Assembly: GCA_019239835.1 (NCBI GenBank)
Contig: JAFAZJ010000269.1
Coordinates: forward strand, 1 to 43,532
Length of the DNA: 43,532 bases
Reading direction: 5' to 3'
Source: Alphaproteobacteria bacterium
GTDB taxonomy: Bacteria; Pseudomonadota; Alphaproteobacteria; Reyranellales; Reyranellaceae
Shown here: positions 21,086-29,836 of the stretch, in pieces
Position numbering within the stretch: the first letter of the stretch is position 1
How the letters are laid out: every line of letters starts with the position of its first letter
Made by a program: the position numbers and the translations under genes
The notes under the pieces: model-generated
What the model was told of the DNA's origin: nothing
The model's database searches: none
What the model saw: only the letters and a program-made list of their open reading frames with translations

Positions 21086-21517
21086 ATGACAGAAAGCGCC
21101 TCATTCCTCGTGGCGGTCGACGGTTTGCTCCCCTCAGACCGCGCGACGTCCTACGCCGCCGGTCTCGCCAAGGCTACTCCCGGCGCCGTGGTTCACCTGC
21201 TCAACGTGCAGCCCTCGGTCGGCAGCCTCGTCACGACATTCATTTCCAAAGGCGATGTCGGTTCGTACCATCGGGAGGAAGGCGAGAAGGCCCTCGCTTC
21301 TGCGGTCAAGGTCTGCGCGGACGCCGGTGTGGCCTGCAAGAAGCATGTCGGAGTGGGACGTCCAGGCGAGGTCATCGGTCGCTTCGCCCGGAAACTCGAG
21401 GTTCGTGCGGTGATCAGCGGCACTCGCGGCCACGGAGGAGTAGTTGGCGTGCTGCTGGGTTCCGTGGCGCAGGACATCCTCGCGCATGTCGACGCGCCGG
21501 TCACCTTTGTGAAGTAG
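21086..21517 (+). CDS. universal stress protein, single-domain ATP-binding type
   Basis: A 143-residue USP. It starts SFLVAVDGLLPSDRA, has LLNVQPSV at the second strand, and carries the complete nucleotide loop GTRGHGGVVGVLLGSVAQDI (G-x2-G-x9-G-S). This marks an ATP-binding UspFG-type protein, unlike the two tandem proteins in this window. ATG 21086 is chosen because it opens the first strand directly; the frame is open further upstream inside the phasin gene. It is the last gene of the FixK island and is followed by about 240 bp of apparently non-coding DNA and the terminase remnant. Confidence 0.9.
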   Translation: MTESASFLVAVDGLLPSDRATSYAAGLAKATPGAVVHLLNVQPSVGSLVTTFISKGDVGSYHREEGEKALASAVKVCADAGVACKKHVGVGRPGEVIGRFARKLEVRAVISGTRGHGGVVGVLLGSVAQDILAHVDAPVTFVK

Positions 21518-21595
21518 CCAGCTCGGAAAAGCACTGTGCCTCGCGCCGGCTGCGCCGGGGTCTTGGAGTGGCAGCATCGCTATGATGCTCTTTAG

Positions 21596-21657
21596 GATTG
21601 GTGCGGTTCAATCGTGTAGCTTTTCAGAGATTGAACGACACAGCAGCCAGTCCAATC
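21596..21657. repeat. nested inverted repeats downstream of the FixK island
   Basis: GTTCAATC (21606-21613) and GATTGAAC (21629-21636) are perfectly complementary around a 15-nt loop, and GATTGG (21596-21601) pairs with CCAATC (21652-21657) outside them. There is no U-run. The rest of the gap 21518-21756 shows nothing else clear. Confidence 0.5.
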
Positions 21658-21770
21658 GCGAAGAGGGATTGCAAGGTGTGCCGCTCGCTATGAAGTCCGT
21701 GCTCTTGATCACGTACTGCCGCCACAACGCCGAAGATAAAGCCCAACCGTTCTTTACTAGGCGTAGCCAT
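21624..21770 (-). CDS. possible small protein after the terminase remnant (48 aa)
   Basis: An open frame beginning MATPSKERLGFIFGVVAAV and ending AVSFNL. It overlaps the last 14 bases of the terminase remnant in another frame, as small phage genes often do. It has no visible ribosome site and no recognised family. It may be a leftover of the same phage-derived segment or chance. Its stop lies in the loop of the inverted repeat at 21606-21636. Confidence 0.25.
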   Translation of the reverse strand: MATPSKERLGFIFGVVAAVRDQEHGLHSERHTLQSLFAIGLAAVSFNL

Positions 21771-22881
21771 AGCGATCAAACAAGGCTGTTGGCGGAGGTG
21801 GAGCAAAAGCGCGCTGCAGCGCTTGCGAGAACGCGTCAACCTGGTCGTCGTGTTTGCCTCTCGGAAAGGCCAATATCTCTGCTTTGAACTCGTCGAGCCA
21901 CTGCGCCTGCCGCGGCAGATAGACTGCCCCCGCTTCGATGGGTGCGGTCTGCGCTGCCATGCGCATGACCTTGTCGCCGTCTGGACTGACACCGATGGGG
22001 TGAATTCCTTGGCGCTGCAAATCCGGGATCAAGCTCTGCCCAGAGCCCTTCTTCTCGATGAGCAACGCCGGTGGGCCTGCTGCTGTGTTCCTCCAGCGCG
22101 AGTGGAGCTGCAACACAGCGCGCTTCAGTTCGGGATATTCCAACCGCGCGCGCACGACATCGAGGACGTAGATGGTTTCCTTGCGCACGAGCAGAACCAC
22201 GGCAACAGAATAGTCCGCTAGCTCACCGCTGCTCATTGCCGTATCCCAGCTGACGATTATCCTATCGCCGTACTGAGGCGCCGGCGGTTGATCATAAAAA
22301 TTGAACCACGACCAGTTTATGAGGTTGCCGCCGATCGGTACCGGCGCCTGCTGGTACTGAGCGACAAAGTCCATCGAACCCATTGCCGCCTTTAACGCGT
22401 CCAGTGCCGCCTTTGACTCCCGGGCCGGATGCAGTAGCTCGCCGACCAGACGCCGGTAGTGACGGTGGGGACCCAGATCGTGAATGGTCTCCTCTTCGGC
22501 TATGGCCGGCAGATTCAGATGGCGCCACCCGCCTTCCTCGAGCAGGTGGCCAACAAGGTCTTCGAGGTGCAGCCGCTGCATCACGACGATGATGGCGCCG
22601 TCTACCTTGCTGTCCAACCGCGACAAGAGTGTGTTGGCATACCACTGCTTGAGCGATTCCCGTGCCGCCTCGGACTGCGCATCCTGCGGCTTCAGGGGAT
22701 CGTCGATGATAATGAGGTCGCCGCCTCGGCCGGTCAGCGTGCCGCCGACCGAGGTCGCCAGCCGATAGCCTCTGCTGGTTGTCATCACCTCGCCTTCGGT
22801 GTCCTTTTCCGGGCTGATGCGAGTGCGCGGAAAGACGTGTCGATAAAGCGGCGAGCGCATCGATTCGTGGGGCGATTTCAA
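21757..22881 (-). pseudogene. phage terminase large-subunit remnant lacking the N-terminal ATPase part
   Basis: The 374 remaining residues match the second half of a TerL protein: PLYRHVFPRTRISPEKDTEG, the Walker B-like LIIIDDPLK, the motif QRLHLEDLVGHLL, and the RNase-H-type nuclease with SWDTAMSSGELADYS and HDDQVDAFSQAL. In intact proteins about 100 or more residues with the Walker A motif precede this. Here the frame upstream meets a TGA near 22964, and no P-loop is found. The only start is a TTG at 22881 without a good ribosome site. No portal, capsid, integrase or small terminase gene is nearby. It is best seen as a decayed prophage or gene-transfer fragment that closes the FixK island. 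Confidence 0.8.
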
Positions 22882-23290
22882 GGCGACCGGCGCATCAAGC
22901 GTGCTCCCAGCGGCGAGAGGGGGAGCTTTAATCGCTTCCCTGCTCTTCCCTGTAAGCAGTCATGAATTCCCTGCTCACGCGGCCAGGGAATTCGCGTTCA
23001 AGGCACTGAAATTCCTCGGCGTGCAGTACCGCCGCCGCGTGAAAAACTCGATTCTCGGCGCAAATACCCTGCAAAACCCCCTCTATCAGGGAATCGACCA
23101 CAGAGAACAGTTCGACATAGACTGGCCCCACAGCCAGCTGACCGTACCTACGATTCGCCGCTGTATGGTCAAGTCCAGTGCCGCGACTTCTCCGTTCGAG
23201 TGCTACTGGCTCCCGAATGAGGCATCGGTTTCTGATGCACCTCAGTGCTCAAGTCCGGTAGTTCGCCAGCGTTCTCAGGGGTCCCTCTCA
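22882..23290. other. 409-bp non-coding gap with TTCCCTG repeats
   Basis: No convincing gene was found between the terminase remnant and the IclR gene. Short frames on both strands lack ribosome sites and family motifs. The left part holds the TTCCCTG repeat cluster listed separately; in the right part (23094-23290) I see nothing. Confidence 0.6.
22936..23093. repeat. cluster of TTCCCTG / CAGGGAA motifs with a 10-bp palindrome
   Basis: TTCCCTG occurs at 22936, 22946 and 22967, and its complement CAGGGAA at 22984 and 23087. Two of the copies form GAATTCCCTG (22964-22973) and CAGGGAATTC (22984-22993), a perfect 10-bp inverted repeat with a 10-nt spacer. It may be part of a dispersed repeat element or the trace of an excision. 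Confidence 0.55.
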
Positions 23291-24136
23291 TTACAACTGG
23301 CTGCGGCGGGCTGCCCGCGCCGCCGCCGCTTTGCGGAGGGCCAATTCAATCGTTACGGCGTGCGTGCGGAGCCGAGCTATTATCTCCTCAGTGCGCTTGG
23401 GCGATAGTCGGCGCGATATCGGGGTGATGGTCAGGGCACCGTGCGCCGCGCCACTCGAAGATCGGATCATGACCGATATGGCGCCTGACCCTGGTGTCAG
23501 GGATGTTGTGCGTGCTGCAAAGCCTTTCGCCCGGGCGACGGCCACCTCCCGCAAAATCGCGTCTGTCGACAGGCCATACCGAGAAATGCGCGGTCGGTTT
23601 CTGGCGAGGATGCCGCGCACCATGTCGGTCTGCATGCCTGATAAGATCGCAACTCCAGCATTGGTGACGCCAAGGGGACGGCGTTCGCCAACATCCCAAG
23701 CGAGCACCTGGATGGGGTACGTCCCGAGTTGTCTGGCCACACAGATGGTGTCGAGTCCCGTTCGGCGAGTGAGAAAGCCGGTGTCGCCGAATTCGCCAAC
23801 GGCAGCCCTCAGGTGGGGACCGACGATTTCCAGCAGTGGATCGCGTGTCCGGTGCGACAGTGCCAGCAGCGGTATCTGCTCGCCGACGACATACCGACGC
23901 GTCCCTGGTCTCTGCTCCACGATGCCTTCCCCAACCAGGACGCTCAGGATGCGATGCGTCGTCGGACGGGTGAGTTCCGCCTGCATCGAAATCTCTGTGA
24001 GCCTCAGGCCGGTATCGCGAGCCGTGGCAAGGATGCGCAACACCGCCACTGCCCGCTGAATGCTCTGCGTTCCTCCAGGCAGTTCAACGGACGCTGTGTC
24101 GGCCCCAATCGGATCGCGACGGCCATGAGCTGCCAT
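23291..24136 (-). CDS. IclR-family transcriptional regulator
   Basis: A 281-residue regulator. The N-terminal winged helix (about 23-85) has QSIQRAVAVLRILATA, then LTEISMQAELTRPTTHRIL, the IclR-type helix-turn-helix, and GIVEQRPGTRRYVVG as the wing. The effector domain (about 95-265) ends with LTITPISRRLSPKRTEE. IclR proteins usually bind short palindromes in the divergent promoter next to their gene and respond to a small carboxylate or aromatic compound. Start ATG 24136 has GAGG eight bases before it. It diverges from the solute-binding protein at 24296, with two small palindromes in the gap. The likely targets are that gene and perhaps the hyuAB pair beyond it. Confidence 0.92.
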   Translation of the reverse strand: MAAHGRRDPIGADTASVELPGGTQSIQRAVAVLRILATARDTGLRLTEISMQAELTRPTTHRILSVLVGEGIVEQRPGTRRYVVGEQIPLLALSHRTRDPLLEIVGPHLRAAVGEFGDTGFLTRRTGLDTICVARQLGTYPIQVLAWDVGERRPLGVTNAGVAILSGMQTDMVRGILARNRPRISRYGLSTDAILREVAVARAKGFAARTTSLTPGSGAISVMIRSSSGAAHGALTITPISRRLSPKRTEEIIARLRTHAVTIELALRKAAAARAARRSQL

Positions 24137-24180
24137 GGGACGCGCCTCGAAAAGTAGAATGTCCTGGTGAGATACCGGCC

Positions 24181-24221
24181 GTCACGGTGACACGGCTGCA
24201 CGGCAGAGTCCACAATGTGGA
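24181..24221. promoter_or_regulatory. two palindromes in the IclR / binding-protein divergent promoter
   Basis: GTCAC-G-GTGAC (24181-24191) and TCCACA-A-TGTGGA (24209-24221) are perfect palindromes whose centres are 29 bp apart, about three helical turns. They lie between ATG 24136 (minus) and ATG 24296 (plus) and are candidate IclR operators. Confidence 0.5.
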
Positions 24222-24295
24222 AACAGTTGGCGCTTTTCCATTGCGTCTCATGCAGCGGCAGAGATTGTACGCCGGAGGATGTTCGGAGAGACAAG

Positions 24296-25072
24296 ATGAA
24301 GCGACGCAGCATTCTGAGTGCCTCCGCGACGATCGCATCGGGGCTTGCCTTGCTCGGGATCACGCCTCCGACCATCGCAAAAGCCGCTAATATCCGCCTT
24401 CTAAGCGCCTCGGCATTGCACCCGGCAATCGACGCACTAATGCCGGACTTCGAAAAATCCTCGGGACACAGGCTGACGGTCGCGTACGGCACCGCGGGCG
24501 CCGTCGCGGACCGCGTTCAAAAGGGTGAAGCTGCCGATCTCGTCATAAGCTCCGTGCCGATGATCGATCGACTTCAGGCACAAGCCAAAGTCGTGGCTGG
24601 CGATCGCGTCATCATCGCGAAGGTCGGTGTGGGCGCCTTTGTGCGCAAGGGGGCCGCGAAGCCCGACATGGGTTCAGCCGACGCGTTCAAACGCTCAATG
24701 TTGGCCGCAAGGTCGATTGCCTATCCTGATCCGGCCGGTGGTGGCGCCAGTGGCGTCTACGTGGCCAGCTTGCTCGAACGATTGGGCATCGCTGCCGAGA
24801 TGAAGCCCAAGACCAGGCTTGCAACGCTCGAGACGCTATACGCAAGCGTTGCCAGCGGCGATGTCGAGATCGGCTTCAATCAAGTCAGCGAAATCCTCGC
24901 CCAACCGACCGTCGAACTCGCTGGCCCGCTGCCGCCCGCTATCCAGAACTACACCCAATTCGCCCCGGGTATTGTTGTCGGCGGCAATCAAACAGACGCC
25001 GCAAGGGTGCTGGTCGCGTTCCTTTCCTCGCCTGCGGCTAAGTCCGTCCTGAAAGAAAAGGGATTCGAATAG
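24296..25072 (+). CDS. ModA-like periplasmic solute-binding protein
   Basis: A 258-residue exported protein. The start ATG 24296 has GGAGAG five bases upstream. The N-terminus MKRRSILSASATIASGLALL is a signal peptide with a twin arginine, so Tat export is possible; cleavage is likely near AKA-ANI. The mature part, IRLLSASALHPAIDALMPDF, and AYGTAGAVADRVQKGEAADLVISS fit the type II periplasmic-binding fold seen in ModA and SBP_bac_11 proteins. Conserved IAYPDPAGGGASGVYVASLL follows. No permease or ATPase gene is beside it, so it is an orphan binding protein or works with remote partners. Molybdate is not assured, since many homologues bind organic acids. The gap to hyuA (25073-25234) shows no gene. 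Confidence 0.8.
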   Translation: MKRRSILSASATIASGLALLGITPPTIAKAANIRLLSASALHPAIDALMPDFEKSSGHRLTVAYGTAGAVADRVQKGEAADLVISSVPMIDRLQAQAKVVAGDRVIIAKVGVGAFVRKGAAKPDMGSADAFKRSMLAARSIAYPDPAGGGASGVYVASLLERLGIAAEMKPKTRLATLETLYASVASGDVEIGFNQVSEILAQPTVELAGPLPPAIQNYTQFAPGIVVGGNQTDAARVLVAFLSSPAAKSVLKEKGFE

Positions 25073-25234
25073 AGCGCGCCTTTGGCTTGCCATAGCCGCT
25101 TGCCACGCGAGACGGTGAAGATTGATCGACGGACTTCGCATCGACGGTCTACGGCATGAATTAGTTTCGGACAGCCCGCGACGCACCCGCAGCCACCAAT
25201 TGACTCGGCGCGCGGGGCCTGTTCGATTGACCCC

Positions 25235-27310
25235 ATGAGCACGTCCCCAGGTTCCACCGCGCGCTGGCGCGTGGGCGTCGATTCGGGCGGCACCTTCACC
25301 GACATCTGCCTGTTCGACGAGGCGACCGGCCGCATCGAGGTGTGGAAGGTGCCCTCGACGCCTGATGATCCGTCGCGCGGGATTGCCGAGGGTGTCGAGC
25401 AGGGCATGAAGCGCGTGGCGGCCGAGGGAGGCGCGATCGTCTATTTTGGCCATGGCACCACGGTGGCGACGAATGCGCTGATCCAGCATCGCGGGGTGAA
25501 GACCGGCCTCGTCACGACCGACGGGTTTCGCGACCTCCTAGAGATCGGCCGGCAGAAGCGGCCCGACCTCTACGACATCCAGGCCGACAAGGCGCTGGTC
25601 CTGGTGCCACGAGATCTGCGGCTCGAGGTGCCCGAGCGCGTGCTCTACAGTGCGGAGATCGCGACGCCGCTCGACGAGAGGGCGGTGCGCGCCGCGGCGC
25701 GGACATTGAAGGCCGCCGATGTCAAAGCGGTCGCAGTGTCCTTCCTCTACGGCTTCCTGCGGCCGGATCACGAGATGCGGGCCGTGGCCATCCTGCGCGA
25801 GGAACTGCCCGATGCCTTCATCTCGGCCGGCCACGCGATCGCGCCGGAGTTCCGCGAGTACGAGCGGCTGTCGACGGTGGTGCTGAATGCCTATCTCGGG
25901 CCGGTCATGGCGCGCTACATCAAGCGCCTCGCGCCGCGGCTCGAGAGTCTCGGCATGACGGCGCCGCCGCATCTCACGCAGTCGAACGGCGGCGTGATCG
26001 GCTTTGCCGGTGCCGCCGACATGCCGGTGCGCACGATCCTGTCCGGCCCGGCGACCGGCGTCGTCGGCGCCCAGGCGATCGGCCGGCTGGCGGGCTTCGA
26101 GGATCTGATCACCTTCGACATGGGCGGCACCTCGACCGACGTGGCACTGCTGCAAGGCGGGCAGTGCAGGCTCGCGTCCGAGGCGACCGTGCACGGCTAT
26201 CCGATCAAGGCGCCGATGCTCGACATCCACACCGTAGGCGCAGGCGGCGGCTCGATCGCCTATATCGACGAGGGGGGACTCCTGAAAGTGGGCCCGCGTT
26301 CGGCTGGCGCCGATCCCGGTCCGGTCTGCTACGACAAGGGCAACCAGGAGCCGGTGACGACCGACGCCAATGTCGTCCTGCAGACGCTCAATCCGCGCCA
26401 TCTCCTTGGCGGTCGCATGAAAATCCGCCAGGACCTCGCCAGGCAGGCGGTCGGGCGGCTGGCTAAGCGGCTGGGCCTCGGACTCGAGGAAACGGCGCAG
26501 GGCATTCTCTCGGTCGTGACCGCCAACATGGCGCGCGCGATCCGCGTCATCTCGGTGCAGCGCGGCCATGATCCGCGCGACTACACGTTGATGGCGTTCG
26601 GCGGCGCAGGGCCGCTGCACGCGGCCCGGCTGGCGCGCGAGCTCGACATCAAGCGCGTGCTGGTGCCGGCCAATCCCGGCATTCTCTGTGCGATGGGGCT
26701 GCTGCTCACCGATTTGCGCGCCGACTTCGCGGGCACGCGATTGCTGCCGGCGACCGATGACTCGGTGGGCGAGGTGTCGGCGGGATTCGCAGCGCTTGCC
26801 GAGCGCGCCGGGCAGTGGTTCGCGCACGAGGCCATCGCCGCTTCCGACCGCCGGCTCGCGCGCACCACCGACATGCGCTACGAGGGGCAGAATTACGAGC
26901 TGGCGGTGCCGGTGCCCGAAGGTCCGATCACATCGCAGACCATGCGAACGCTCACGGTGCGCTTCGCCGATGCGCATCGCCAGCGCTATGGCTTCGCGCC
27001 GGAGGCCGATCCGGTGCAGGTCGTGACGTTGCGTGTCGAGGCGACCGGCATTGTCGCCAAGGCCGAGCTCAAGTCCCATCCCGACGCCGGCCCCGATGCC
27101 TCGGGCGCCATCGCCGAGCGGCGGCCGGTATGGCTGGCCGAGACGCGCGGGCTCGTCGACACGCCGATCTATGCCCGCGACAGGCTGCGGCCGGGTAACC
27201 GCTTTGCCGGGCCGGCGATTGTCGAGCAGATGGACGCCACGACGCTGGTGCCGCCTGGCATGACGGCGCGGGTCGACCGCTGGCTCAACCTGATCCTGGA
27301 GGCGACATGA
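25235..27310 (+). CDS. hyuA: hydantoinase/5-oxoprolinase subunit A (HyuA family)
   Basis: A 691-residue protein of the ASKHA-ATPase type. The N-terminal region starts WRVGVDSGGTFTDICLFDE, the phosphate-binding loop of this family, followed by YFGHGTTVATNALIQH. Middle motifs are LSGPATGVVGAQ, TFDMGGTSTDVALLQ and HTVGAGGGSIAYIDEGG, and later MAFGGAGPLHA. This is the complete normal length. Members hydrolyse a cyclic amide (hydantoin, 5-oxoproline, N-methylhydantoin) with ATP, or carboxylate ketones, always together with subunit B. The gene overlaps hyuB by four bases (ATGA). There is no clear ribosome site before ATG 25235. The substrate cannot be fixed; the hyu symbol names the family only. 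Confidence 0.92.
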   Translation: MSTSPGSTARWRVGVDSGGTFTDICLFDEATGRIEVWKVPSTPDDPSRGIAEGVEQGMKRVAAEGGAIVYFGHGTTVATNALIQHRGVKTGLVTTDGFRDLLEIGRQKRPDLYDIQADKALVLVPRDLRLEVPERVLYSAEIATPLDERAVRAAARTLKAADVKAVAVSFLYGFLRPDHEMRAVAILREELPDAFISAGHAIAPEFREYERLSTVVLNAYLGPVMARYIKRLAPRLESLGMTAPPHLTQSNGGVIGFAGAADMPVRTILSGPATGVVGAQAIGRLAGFEDLITFDMGGTSTDVALLQGGQCRLASEATVHGYPIKAPMLDIHTVGAGGGSIAYIDEGGLLKVGPRSAGADPGPVCYDKGNQEPVTTDANVVLQTLNPRHLLGGRMKIRQDLARQAVGRLAKRLGLGLEETAQGILSVVTANMARAIRVISVQRGHDPRDYTLMAFGGAGPLHAARLARELDIKRVLVPANPGILCAMGLLLTDLRADFAGTRLLPATDDSVGEVSAGFAALAERAGQWFAHEAIAASDRRLARTTDMRYEGQNYELAVPVPEGPITSQTMRTLTVRFADAHRQRYGFAPEADPVQVVTLRVEATGIVAKAELKSHPDAGPDASGAIAERRPVWLAETRGLVDTPIYARDRLRPGNRFAGPAIVEQMDATTLVPPGMTARVDRWLNLILEAT

Positions 27311-28938
27311 AACTGAGCGCTGTCGATCCGATCACGGTCGAGGTGATCGGCGCCGCCATGAGCTCGATCGTCGAGGAGACGGGCGAGACGCTGATCCGGG
27401 CCTCGCACTCGACCAACATCAAGGAGCGACGCGACTGCTCGACCGCGCTGTTCAACGCCGCCGGTGAGACGCTCTGCCAGGCCGAGCACATCCCGATTCA
27501 TCTCGGCAGCTTCCTCGACCTCATCCCGCACATCATGCGCCGCTATCCGACCCAGGATATCCGTCCGGGCGACGCCTTCATCGGCAACGACGCCTACGAG
27601 GGCGGCGGCACGCACCTGCCTGATATCGTGATCGCCGAGCCGATCTTCATCGACGGCAAGCTCGCCGCCTGGACGGTGAACCTGGCGCACCATGCCGATT
27701 TCGTCGACCGCGGCCATGCCCACATCTACCAGGAGGGGCTGCGCATCCCGCCGGTACGGCTCTACCGCTCCGGCGAGCTGCAGAAGGACGTCCTGGACCT
27801 TGTCCTGCTCAACATGCAGGTGCCGAAGGAGCGCCTCAGCGACCTCAGGGCACAGATGGCGGCCAATCGCGTCGGCGTCCAGCGCTTCCAGGCGCTCGCC
27901 GCCAAGTACGGCACCGACACGGTGCTCTCGGCGGGCGGCGCGCTGATGGACTATGCCGAGCGCAAGATGCGCAACGCCATCGCCGCGATGCCCGACGGTA
28001 CCTGGCGCTTCGAGGACGTGTTCGACAACGAAGAGGTGGCCGGCACGCTGGCGCTGGCCGTCGAGCTCACGGTGCGGGGCGATGCGATGTCGCTGAAGTT
28101 CGACGCGCCCGAGCAGATGCGGGCGGGCATCAACATGACGATGACCGCGCTGCTCGCCACGACCTATTACGTGGTGAAGTCGGTGCTCGATCCCAGCATT
28201 CCACCGAACGCCGGACTGGCGCGGCCGCTGCAGGTCGAGGCGCCGCTGGGCAGCATCCTGAACTGCGTGTCACCGGCCGCGGTCAACGGCCGCCTGCAAA
28301 CCTGTCAGCGCGTCGCCGACATGATCCTGGGCGCGCTGGCGCAACCGGTGCCGGAGCGGGTGATGGCCTGCTCCAACTCAGCCTGCACGGTCGCCTACTT
28401 CATCGGCAAGAAGCCCAAGGACGGCTCGACCTGGGTCTATCTCGAGACCATCGGCGGCGGCTCGGGCGCGCGCTCGGCCAAGGATGGGCTGGACGGCGTG
28501 CACGTCCACACCACCAACACGTCCAACCTGCCGGTCGAGGCGCTGGAGATCGAGTATCCGCTGACCTTGCTGCGCTACGAGCTGGTCGAGGATTCGGGCG
28601 GTGTCGGCCAGTATCGCGGCGGCATGGGCTTGCGCCGCGTCTACCAGGCGACGCACGATTGCCGCGTGCGCGTCGACCTCACACGCCAGCGGTCGCAGAG
28701 CTGGGGCCTGTTCGGCGGCGGCGCCGGCGCGAACGGCAAGGTCGAGGCGGGGCCGGGCGTGACGTTCGACGGCGATCAGGCGGTGCTGAAAGCGGGCCAG
28801 TGGTTCGCGTTGGTGACGCCGGGCGCTGGCGGCTTCGGTCCGCCCGCCCAGCGCGATCCGGCGGCGGCCGCGCGCGATCTCGCCGAGGGCGCGATCAGCG
28901 CGGCGACGGCGAGAGGAGTCTACGGCGTCGGCGACTGA
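27307..28938 (+). CDS. hyuB: hydantoinase/5-oxoprolinase subunit B (HyuB family)
   Basis: A 543-residue protein of the hydantoinase B family: DPITVEVIGAAMSSIVEETG at the N-terminus, HIPIHLGSFLDLIPHI, GDAFIGNDAYEGGGTHLPDI with probable metal ligands, and the C-terminal GGVGQYRGGMGL and TPGAGGFGPP motifs. It is the partner of the preceding subunit A, with overlapping stop and start codons. The stop is 8 bp from the stop of a convergent gene, with no terminator visible. The complex is cytoplasmic. The family is secure; the substrate is unknown. Confidence 0.92.
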   Translation: MKLSAVDPITVEVIGAAMSSIVEETGETLIRASHSTNIKERRDCSTALFNAAGETLCQAEHIPIHLGSFLDLIPHIMRRYPTQDIRPGDAFIGNDAYEGGGTHLPDIVIAEPIFIDGKLAAWTVNLAHHADFVDRGHAHIYQEGLRIPPVRLYRSGELQKDVLDLVLLNMQVPKERLSDLRAQMAANRVGVQRFQALAAKYGTDTVLSAGGALMDYAERKMRNAIAAMPDGTWRFEDVFDNEEVAGTLALAVELTVRGDAMSLKFDAPEQMRAGINMTMTALLATTYYVVKSVLDPSIPPNAGLARPLQVEAPLGSILNCVSPAAVNGRLQTCQRVADMILGALAQPVPERVMACSNSACTVAYFIGKKPKDGSTWVYLETIGGGSGARSAKDGLDGVHVHTTNTSNLPVEALEIEYPLTLLRYELVEDSGGVGQYRGGMGLRRVYQATHDCRVRVDLTRQRSQSWGLFGGGAGANGKVEAGPGVTFDGDQAVLKAGQWFALVTPGAGGFGPPAQRDPAAAARDLAEGAISAATARGVYGVGD

Positions 28939-28946
28939 CGGTCGCG

Positions 28947-29711
28947 CTAGGTGAGCCTGTACTGCCGCTGAAAAAACGCCGAATGCAACCCACCCTCGGG
29001 CGGTCGGGCAGCGACATGCTGGGTGATCTGAGCGCTTCCCGAACTGTTCCCCGCGACCATCAGCATGACGTGATTGACCGGCATGGTCTTGAGCGTCTGC
29101 CGCTTCAATAGTTCGTCGAAAATCGCTTCGGGCTGTCCCTCGGGAACGGCGATCCAGTATCTCAGCGCCTTGAGCATGCTCTGCGTTGCAGGGTCATGCG
29201 CCCGGTAGTCGCCGGCGACGTAGTGCGTGCCCAGCGTTTCGATCCTGGCGATGCAGATCGGTTCTCCCGCGCAATGCGGATCTTCCGCGCTATGGTCGGT
29301 ATGCAGACCATGCGGCTGGGGCACCGTGAACCTGCCATACGCATAGTGCCCCTTGCGATAGCGCGCCGAAGGAACAAGCACGCGCATCATCGCATCGACG
29401 TCGTCGTTATAGAGGCGCACGTAGTTCGCCATGGTGTCGGCAGCACCGTCGGCAAATTTTTCCGCCAGCCATTCGTCGTCGACGGATGCCGTTTCGACAT
29501 CGTCGAACTGCTTCGAATGATCGAGGATCTCTTGTCTTGCGCTCTCGCGGAAGCGGGCAATCGGCATGGGCAAGTGGGTGTGCGCTTCGCGATCATTGAA
29601 GTCGGCGTGCATGCGCTCGATCAGGGACCAGTGATCGGAAGAGAACTGCACCGGGTCCAATATCTTTAGTCTGGGCTGCAAGGTCGCCCACGCTTGATGA
29701 AGAGATGTCAT
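28947..29711 (-). CDS. unknown protein with possible 2-oxoglutarate-oxygenase-like His/Asp motif
   Basis: The start is ATG 29711 with AGGA seven bases upstream; an upstream in-frame start at 29744 is less likely. The 254-residue protein has no signal peptide or membrane segment. The segment QPHGLHTDHSAEDPH followed about 100 residues later by ARPPEGGLHSAFF could be the H-x-D...H metal triad of Fe(II)/2-oxoglutarate-type oxygenases, with GDYRAHD between. This is a weak resemblance, and no family is recognised with confidence. It faces hyuB tail to tail and is divergent from the ABC transporter operon. Confidence 0.65.
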   Translation of the reverse strand: MTSLHQAWATLQPRLKILDPVQFSSDHWSLIERMHADFNDREAHTHLPMPIARFRESARQEILDHSKQFDDVETASVDDEWLAEKFADGAADTMANYVRLYNDDVDAMMRVLVPSARYRKGHYAYGRFTVPQPHGLHTDHSAEDPHCAGEPICIARIETLGTHYVAGDYRAHDPATQSMLKALRYWIAVPEGQPEAIFDELLKRQTLKTMPVNHVMLMVAGNSSGSAQITQHVAARPPEGGLHSAFFQRQYRLT

Positions 29712-29836
29712 GGGTCTTCCTACCCAGTGCTGAGCCGAGCGCATCCTACTCCGATTGACGGCCTGTCAGCAGATGGTTAGCGTCGCCACCACAAAGAAGC
29801 GGCCGGACACCTGAATTCGGCATGGAGGAGGAAACG

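Noticed and set aside
21757-22881. Gene-transfer-agent or intact prophage
   Set aside because: Only a truncated terminase is present; no portal, capsid, tail or integrase genes are nearby.
22928-23131. 67-codon minus-strand frame before the terminase remnant
   Set aside because: It could have been the missing terminase N-terminus, but it has no P-loop or TerL motif and lies in the TTCCCTG repeat DNA.
25538-27079. 513-codon minus-strand frame opposite hyuA
   Set aside because: Shadow of the hyuA codon pattern; no family motif and no ribosome site.
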